Shown: piece by piece, positions 57,701-64,000 of the stretch | How the letters are laid out: the number at the start of each line of letters is the position of its first letter | Position numbering within the stretch: the first letter of the stretch is position 1 | Origin: Ianthella basta | Taxonomy: Eukaryota > Porifera > Demospongiae > Verongiida > Ianthellidae | Assembly (NCBI GenBank): GCA_964019415.1 | Contig: OZ025873.1 | Coordinates: forward strand, 4,983,677 to 5,047,676 | Direction of reading: 5' to 3' | DNA: 64,000 bases | Position numbers and translations under genes: made by a program | The notes under the pieces: model-generated | Told to the model about the DNA's origin: nothing | The model's input: the letters and a program-made list of their open reading frames with translations, nothing else | Database searches by the model: none

Positions 57701-60700
57701 TAGTGAAGTTAGTGTAGCTGTGCTTGCAGATGGTTTCATCAATCCCATTCATATCTTGCAGTGATGATGTAGGGGAACGTGAGGCTTTGAGGGTCTTGTT
57801 ACTTGATTTTGTACCAAGAATGGAAGGGAAGTGGGACTACATTGGCTTTCAGCTGAGGCAGGGCAGTCTCGTTGCCAAGTTGAGGTCTTCGCCAGAGTCA
57901 AATACTCAGAAGTTGCTACATATCTTAAATGCCTGGTTTGACAGTAATCACTTGGAGGCTCCAGTTCGTGCTGCTACTGTCTCCACAGTTCTTCGGTCAG
58001 GAGCTGTGAAGCTAGACGATGTTGCCAGTGACTTTGCAGAGGTGTGTTTGGTACACATGACAGTGTACATGGTTTCTGCAAATCATGTCAATAGGCTAAC
58101 CCTATAATAATATAAAGAATAATGTTTTTTTAAGTGACCACAGTTTGCACACTGTGGTACCTGATACAGGTATGTGTATACTCCTTACACTTCCTTCTTC
58201 ATCTACAGGCAGTTAGAAAGCAGAAAGAACTGCAACTACTGGGTAAGTGTGCTACTTACTTTGGAAAACTATGAAACACAAAAATGTGGAGTAGAATCAT
58301 GATGGAATACTGATGAATTAGCCACTATAGTGGTTTTTTATAACTTGTGGGGTTACTGCACAACTCATAATACTTGTTCCTTTGGTTGCTGCTCTGGAAG
58401 CAGATTGAGAGGAGGCAGTTCATGCTTTCTCAGAGTGGCTGTCATGGCACAAAGTGCGCACACATGGCTCAAACAATTCAGTCTCTGAGCGCTGCCATTT
58501 TAACCATGTATACTGAGTGCATGGTGCAAAGTGTAAACGTTTGACTCTATACGGAACATGATCTCTAAAACAATAAAATCTTTATAGCAGCTGGCCACGG
58601 TTTGGGTCATTTGCAACTGTTTCTTGCACAACAGTAAACGTGCAAATAGACCAGTTGCGTATAAGCGTTTAGGAATGCAGTACGTCATAATTGCCTATGA
58701 CGTCATCACTGGTGGCAGTTTAATACATTGAAAAGATAAGGGAAAAGGTGTTGCACCGGCAGCCTCGAGCGTTTCGTGCCGAATGATCCCATTTAGATGT
58801 CTCGGCTGGGTGGTACGCATGAATACGCACCTGACGGTCGTTGATTGAGGTTGATACGGCCTATGGTCGCCAAGATTGAGACTCATGAAGGAGAACTTGC
58901 CGACAAAAATGTGGCGAACGATACTTCTCTACAAGATCTTTCGACACTCCTGGACACGGAATAGCTTCTAGTTGAACTACCACCTACAAAGTATCAAGGT
59001 TAGCTACAGGTAGCGATAGTAACGCAAGGATGCGGGTCATAGCCTTATTAGCCGTTACTCGCTGGTTAGTCACACTCCAGACATCTCCATCTCGGTGCCT
59101 GCTGTGGTGCTTCACCGAAATCGTGTCAAGAAGTCTTTGTTCACCACATTCCGGTCGCTCATGTCGGCGAATTCCTCTTCACGAGTCTCGATCTCGGCAA
59201 CCGTATGCCTTAGCAACTTCAATCAACGACCGTCAGATGCGTACTCGTGCGAACCATTCAGCTGAGCCATCTAAATGGGAACATTCGGCATGAAGCGCTC
59301 GAGGCTGCCGATGCAACACCTTTTCCCCTATCTTTTAAATGTATTAAACTGCCACCAGCGATGACGTCATATGCAATTATCACCTTAACCACAACATTCC
59401 TGAGTTACACACAACTGGTCTATTTGTGGCAGAAACAGCTGCAAATGACCCCAATGTTTGCACAGCTGTTATGTGAGATATTAACGGTTTACAGAAGATC
59501 ATGTTAGGGTTAATATCAACTTACTAACACATCATTAGACTCTACTGTACCCTTTATGTGTCAGGACTTAATGCAAATACAGAATATGTTTGTCATAGTA
59601 TACATTCCTAACTGTACTTTAAATTTCCTTCCAAAAGTCCTACTATCATAAACGTCCTACCATTTGAATACCCTCTCTATTTCAGTGTTGTATATTAATG
59701 TATGTTGTGGTGAAATCAGTACCCTTGTATTCCATGTGTGCTTTAGGTACAGCATCACAAGCCCCTCCTGAACAAATGGATGAAAAGGGTAGGTTGGAGA
59801 TGGAACACCCTACATCTGTGAAGTCATTCTAAACAAACTGTAGTATGTTTCCTCAATATACAGACTGGTCACAGGCGATAATGTTTGGTCATAGGGAATA
59901 TAATTTATCAAATGACAATGCATCGATCAATTTTGTACTTGCTGCAGCTGTGGTACATTGATTCGAATGACACAAAACCCATAAATCAGAATTTATTGAG
60001 TCCTTGTGTCAGTACAAACGTCATTTAGCACTTTGATCCCACCTGTTTGAAAGCCTTGGCAGTGCTGACTTCACTCTAGCTACAAAAGCTCTGGAAGACT
60101 GATATGAGGTGATTTGGTTATTGCATGTGAGTTATGGCTATGTAAACAATGCGGCTACCCCACGTGACTGATTTTGACCTTCGTAATTTGGCTTGGTTCT
60201 CATGCTTGCTCAGCTGGATTAGAGTGAGACTAGAACCAAACGAAAGACAAAGAACCCCTCTATCAAACTGTGGACGATTCATGTTAACAATCCCTTCCGT
60301 CATCGAGATATACGGGCGAACACAAAGTGATTGTAAAAGCAGTTAAAGCCCGTGTGGTAATCAGGGAAAGTTGCTGTCAGCAGAAAAAGTTTCATCCGAT
60401 GCGCATTAGCACTATCTAACTTTTCCATGTGGCATAAGTTGTTAAACCATTCCGCTCTGGAATTATCATAAGAAAACTTCGACTAATAGTTGGTGCCAAA
60501 AATATCAGCTCGCATAACTCCAGCTAAGAATAATGGGTAGCATTGTGCCACATGGAAAGGCCAGAAAATTTACTTGGCTAAACTTTTCAATGTTGAACTA
60601 GACGAGAAAGCGTCGCAACAATTACCACACGGCAATTTCCTGACTACACTGGCCAAAAGCCCTCCATACTCATGATAACACGTGATATCCCCGTGACATT

Positions 60701-63638
60701 TCCAGAAAATGTCCGACGATGCTGTGATTCGTCGTGCTATTCGATGGTTATACTAAAACAATTTTGATCAGAACTGCAAGGTAAGGCTGTCACCGTCTTT
60801 GAGCATGTATCTAGCTGCAAGATACCCCATTTTGAACCAAATTCGGCCTCAGGCGCCTATCAGATCACGCGCATGTCATGTGCCAACGCTCGCATTACCA
60901 TGGCAACACAGGAATTCACACCTTGTGTCGTATTACCTTATGTAAACAAAACTGGCATAACCCACATGCGATTGCTGTATACCTCATGAGCATGCTTGTT
61001 GCTAGGAACAGGATGAGAACACGTACAGTACTTATAATTTCGTTGGTTGACCTAATATGAGACAGTACAAATCGAGATATGTTTGATGTCAGATCTGGTT
61101 AGAATTCACACCTCACGGTATTTCACAGCAATTTGAAACCAGTTCATTATACTAAAATGATGTGAATGGAGTTATGAAAATGCCTGCTTAGTTTAATATG
61201 TGATCGAACAATAGCTACACACGAAGACAGTTGCGCAGGTGATATTTCACAGAAGTATAATAATACTGGTTACTGCTTTATTGATATCTGCGATTGATAT
61301 CTTCATTGATAGCTGTGATTTAGCTCAGTGACAACTCTGGCATACAACTCAGTGACAGTGGTTCAGTATACAAGACTGGATATATAGGAGTAATGTTTAT
61401 AATGATAACAAACAGGATATAAATGCCAGAAGTTTCAATTTGGAGATACCCTCATGGGTGGAGGTTGCCTCCATCTATAATGTGTATGTGAAAGGTTAGA
61501 GTTTGTTCATCATTCTTCCTCTACATTTCATGTAGTTAAACAAGTGATTGACCTCTTCCGAGAACAAAAGGATTGGAAGCCAGAGGACGCTGTGAGGGAA
61601 TTTGCACATCGGGGCATTATTTCAAATGCAGAAGAAGTGATTAAACTTTTCCAAGGCCGAACCATTGATGAATTGGATGTAGTGGCTATGATAAGGGAAC
61701 TTGGACAGAGTGGCACTGTTTCAAATGCGGAACATATTATTGACCTGTTTCAAAAGGGCTACCATAAAGATATTGATACAGTGGCTATTGTGAAGGAGCT
61801 CACACATCAGGGTGTAGCCACAAATATGGAACAAATAATTGGCCACTTTCAGAAGCGCTTGGCTCAAGGCACAAATGCTGAACCATCAACAGTTAAATTT
61901 CAGGAGCAGCTTGTTGAAGAAATGGATTCAGGTATGTACAGTAAGTGCAATGTTGTCCTTGTTACTGCAGTTGGAATTGGTTGTATTTACTGGCTATGCA
62001 CAGTATAGCAAGGAAGCCACAGACTGTACAGCATTCTGTATCTAATCATTGACAACCAATCGTTCTTATCAATATTACTTACTAATAATTTGTTCTGTTG
62101 ACTGCTCTTGTCCTGTGTGCAAGAAAATACTTCCTTTGCGTAAAATTATTGTGTCTCAGCATCTCAACATCTCAGTTTTGTATGCCTGACAAGCCCATGT
62201 TGGGCAAAACATTGCTGCCTGAATTATCAAGCGACTTAAATTGCACTTGATCGTCCAAAAAAGTAAACTATAGGTTGAGTCAACAGCCAACAGACACTCT
62301 TGACATGGATGAACTGTGTGGCCGGTAAATATCATGTTTTTTGCATTACCGTGGATGCACATGCGACTGTGAATGATGTGTGTGTATGTTATTTGAGAGG
62401 TCAGATTTTATATGTTTGTGAATTGTATCATGCCCAGACACTCTGATTCTGCTTAGCTCTCACTTGCCAAACTGATAATTTCTGCTATTCCACTTGAGTC
62501 ATTGATGGCCTACTTCTCATAACAGCTATTCCTCGGCCTCTATTTGGAGGAGATAGAGAGGCAATATGAAGGTCAATTTGTTTACATAGGACCTAACCCA
62601 CATTAGAACTGAATTCAGCTTGCCTAATGACTTACATGACACATGCACTATTGTTCTTTTGCACTGTATTATTTATTACAGGTCCAGGACCAGTAGCTGA
62701 TGATGGCAAGATGAAAGAAGCCGAAGCCAAAGCCCCTGCTGGTAATGTTTGTAGTGATATTAATATTTGTTGTGTTATAATGTGTTAAACTCTTATTCAT
62801 GACTGCAGGAGACTGCTGCCCAAAATAAAATAACAATATATAGTCAGTAAATGTATACATACCCATTGAGTGACTGTGAAACGTGCAAGGAGCACATAGA
62901 AGAGGGTTACACACTCAAAAGATTATCTAATTCTCAGGCTACTGCTAATTCTCATGTTGTCACCAGTTGCAGCACCATGACTGACAGATAGGAATTTGAT
63001 TGACTGACTTGTTTTTTTCTGCAGATGAAGAGATGATGATTGAACCAAAGGCAGTTGATAGTGATCAGGAATCAGAAGACTTCCAATGCACGCAAACGTT
63101 TGCTGACAGAGTTGTAGAGGACCGCATTACATGGACAGGATTTGATAACTGGGAGTACAAATTTGTTGCTGAGGCTGTAGACGTGGCTACAGGGATTACA
63201 GTTACTTCGGGAAAGTACTTATCCCAAGGGGGTGCTAAAAAGCACGCAAGAGCTGATCTCAAAGAGATTCTTTTGCAGAAACGCATCATCCAAGAAGGTA
63301 AATATTAATTAGTATAATAATTATTGCTCTGATATAGTCTACGCTATATATAAATCAGACATACGTTCGTGACGTCTATTTAGGAATGTGCCCGGTTCAA
63401 AATAGCGACCCAAGAACAAAGTCACAGACTTTGAAGTCTTGCTTGAGTGTGTAGTGTTGTGTTGAGACCTAGTATTTGCCCTGCATGCTCTGCAGTGTAT
63501 GTCGACCCCTTAAAGAATTGGACTGAGGTAGAGCGAATTGGACGAGGAAGCTGTGGAGATGTGTTCCTCTATCGGAATACTGTCACTGGACAGCAACAGG
63601 CTGTCAAAATGGTTTACTTCGACCAGAATGATAAGAAG
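54752..63638 (+). CDS. Zinc finger (CCCH)-Death-like-helical repeat-dsRBD-like-protein kinase fusion, partial at right edge
   Basis: Nine exons join in phase: 54752-54827, 54961-55321, 57762-58041, 58209-58242, 59747-59788, 61536-61931, 62682-62741, 63025-63297, 63496-63638, giving 555 codons; the frame runs on past the window. An in-frame TAA directly precedes the ATG. Order of parts: C5-x2-C8-x4-H13-x3-C17 knuckle and C30-x2-C33; CCCH fingers C68/C74/C80/H84 and C116/C125/C131/H135, both followed by S-x-E-E-L-x2-W; Death-like helices (about 150-239); linker; 33-residue helical repeats (265-370); acidic linker; dsRBD-like fold (about 450-500); kinase N-lobe with GRGSCGDV glycine loop (G523-V530) and AVK lysine 545. 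No signal peptide or membrane segment is seen, so cytosolic. Role in RNA-triggered signalling is inference; HRD and DFG motifs lie outside the window. Confidence 0.8.
54961..55321 (+). other. Exon encoding paired CCCH zinc fingers
   Basis: One 361-nt exon carries both fingers: C-x5-C-x5-C-x3-H (residues 68-84) and C-x8-C-x5-C-x3-H (116-135). Each is followed by the same tail, AHSDEELHHW and PHSQEELDAW. The (A/P)HS-x-EEL-x2-W tail recalls CCCH fingers of HELZ/HELZ2-type RNA helicases, suggesting RNA binding; the relationship is from memory and untested. Confidence 0.75.
55691..56276. mobile_element. 586-bp foldback element with about 200-bp arms and 9-bp target duplication
   Basis: Begins TAGTCTCATGTAGCC and ends GGCTACATGAGACTA. 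Flanks are GAGGCGCTC (55682-55690) and GAGGCACTC (56277-56285), 8 of 9 identical. Arms stay complementary for about 200 bp. The centre holds a second perfect 31-bp inverted repeat (55985-56015 and 56025-56055) with a 9-nt loop. Long arms and 9-bp duplications fit Mutator-like MITEs. It lies in intron 2 of the kinase gene. Confidence 0.8.
57762..58041 (+). other. Exon encoding a Death-domain-like module
   Basis: 280 nt, residues 146-239. Helical pattern: REALRVLLLDFVPRM, KWDYIGFQLRQG, SLVAKLRSSPESNTQKLL, HILNAWF, APVRAATVSTVLRSG, VKLDDVASDF. The W..IG, NTQKLLHILNAWF and final V.L..VA spacing fits Death-fold domains. Assignment is by eye; another six-helix domain is possible. Confidence 0.5.
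58588..59468. mobile_element. 881-bp long-TIR foldback element in kinase-gene intron 4
   Basis: Left arm from CAGCTGGCCACGG to about 58890 is the imperfect reverse complement of about 59165-59468, which ends CACAGCTG. Shared blocks include GGTCATTTGCA, AATAGACCAGTTG, GCCACCAG next to TGACGTCAT, GGTGTTGCA and ATCAACGACCGTCAG. No transposase. The target duplication is unclear (TTAT on both sides at most). Confidence 0.7.
60123..60968. mobile_element. 846-bp non-autonomous TIR element, family member 2
   Basis: TIRs GCATGTGAGTTATGGC and, inverted, GCATGTGGGTTATGCC. Subterminal TATGTAAACAATGCGG, TTTTGACCTTCGTAA and GGCAACACAGGAATTC are shared with 19641-20557. It lies in intron 5 of the kinase gene, which is why that intron is long. 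Confidence 0.7.
61536..61931 (+). other. Exon encoding tandem helical repeats of about 33 residues
   Basis: Residues 265-396. Repeat starts VKQVIDLFREQKDW, AEEVIKLFQGRTID, AEHIIDLFQKGYHK, MEQIIGHFQKRLAQ are spaced 31-33 residues. The second halves are shared: DAVREFAHRGIISN, DVVAMIRELGQSGTVSN, DTVAIVKELTHQGVATN. Two predicted helices per unit, reminiscent of PPR/TPR-like hairpins but not assignable to a named family by eye. Confidence 0.75.
62562..62606. mobile_element. Solo end fragment of the same TIR family
   Basis: Inverted, this reads ATGTGGGTTAGGTCC, TATGTAAACAAATTGACC, TTCATATTGC, matching the left end of the 19641/60123 elements. No partner end is nearby, so it is a remnant in intron 6. 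Confidence 0.45.
63025..63297 (+). other. Exon encoding a dsRBD-like domain
   Basis: Residues 417-507. After an acidic leader, the segment WEYKFVAEAVDV, then TVTSGKYLSQGGAKKHARAD and LKEILLQ follow the strand-strand-strand-helix half of double-stranded RNA-binding domains, where G-x-S-x-x-x-A-K-x-x-A binds RNA; here SQGGAKKHAR occupies that place. The N-terminal helix is short or diverged. Needs profile confirmation. Confidence 0.5.
63496..63638 (+). other. Exon encoding the kinase glycine loop and catalytic lysine
   Basis: 48 codons: NWTEVERIGRGSCGDVFLYR, then NTVTGQQQAVKMV. G-x-G-x-x-G-x-V and the A-V-K lysine are standard for the N-lobe of eukaryotic protein kinases. It reads more like MAP3K/STE-type kinases than eIF2-alpha kinases to my eye, but the diagnostic C-lobe is beyond the window. 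Confidence 0.9.
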
Positions 63639-64000
63639 GTAAAGCACCATTCTATACATTACAATAATATCTTTTTCTTGTGATGCCTGAATTATATGTA
63701 CATATCTCTCCATAGCAACCATCCTTAAGCTTATTAGCCCAATGATTCAGAACACGGTCGCACTTTTTGCTAGACATTTACTTTACCAGTAACGTCAGTC
63801 AAATGTAATAATTGCTACTGCTTCACATTGCTTGCTCAACTTCAACCCATCTCATGCGATTATGAATAATTGTAATCTGTCATCATTGTGTAAGATGGCC
63901 ATATTATATAGTGATGTCAATCTGGGCACATTGTCCTTAAGTGCCCTTGTTTAGCATATCCCAGTAAAGCTCGAAAACATTTAAAGCTTTTTTGAACAAC

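Overview
The window looks like nuclear DNA of an early-branching animal, most likely a sponge. The genes are animal-type (strawberry notch, a DPP4-like peptidase, Death domains, a dsRBD-kinase). They are intron-rich with GT-AG splicing, mixed with intronless genes and dense in TIR transposons, foldback elements and CA/GT microsatellites. A run of exactly 200 N at 24646-24845 is a scaffolding gap. Exon structures were rebuilt by hand from splice sites, reading phase and remembered family conservation; nothing was aligned by computer.

Layout. (1) 1-11298, minus strand: strawberry-notch (SBNO) DExD/H helicase-like regulator, 25 exons, 861 codons visible, cut by the left edge. (2) 11575-11847, plus strand: small single-exon Death-domain-like gene, head-to-head with SBNO across 276 bp. 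(3) 13814-15238, plus: a small multi-exon gene I cannot identify. (4) 16053-22334, plus: a string of tiny splice-bounded exons (15-37 nt) sharing phase 1 ends, inside a transposon-rich stretch. (5) 22723-24555, minus: hAT (ZBED-type) transposase with one in-frame stop. (6) 24846-25259, minus: N-terminal piece of a secreted/membrane beta-helix protein, cut by the gap. (7) 25798-28500: 1.4 kb tandem duplication. (8) 30230-35203, minus: intact intronless 1657-aa paralogue of (6), with signal peptide, beta-helix ectodomain, Cys-rich region and about eight membrane segments. (9) 37250-37960, plus: Tc1-like transposase pseudogene. (10) 38887-51816, minus: complete DPP4-like type II membrane serine peptidase, 28 exons, 824 aa, with catalytic Ser, Asp, His and the N-terminus-binding Glu pair all present. 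(11) 54752 to beyond the right edge, plus: an unusual protein of 555 residues so far. It joins a zinc-knuckle-like N terminus, two CCCH zinc fingers, a Death-domain-like region, three to four roughly 33-residue helical repeats, a dsRBD-like domain and the start of a Ser/Thr kinase. Each exon joins the next in phase.

Item 11 is the most striking. It has the RNA-binding-plus-kinase plan of vertebrate PKR but with CCCH fingers and a Death-like module added, which suggests an RNA-sensing or stress/innate-immune signalling kinase assembled independently in this lineage. A stand-alone Death-domain gene lies 43 kb away. The mobile DNA includes two foldback elements sharing TAGTCTC ends and 9-bp target duplications (Mutator-like), two TA-flanked MITEs, a repeated 0.85-0.92 kb non-autonomous family and an 881-bp long-TIR element.
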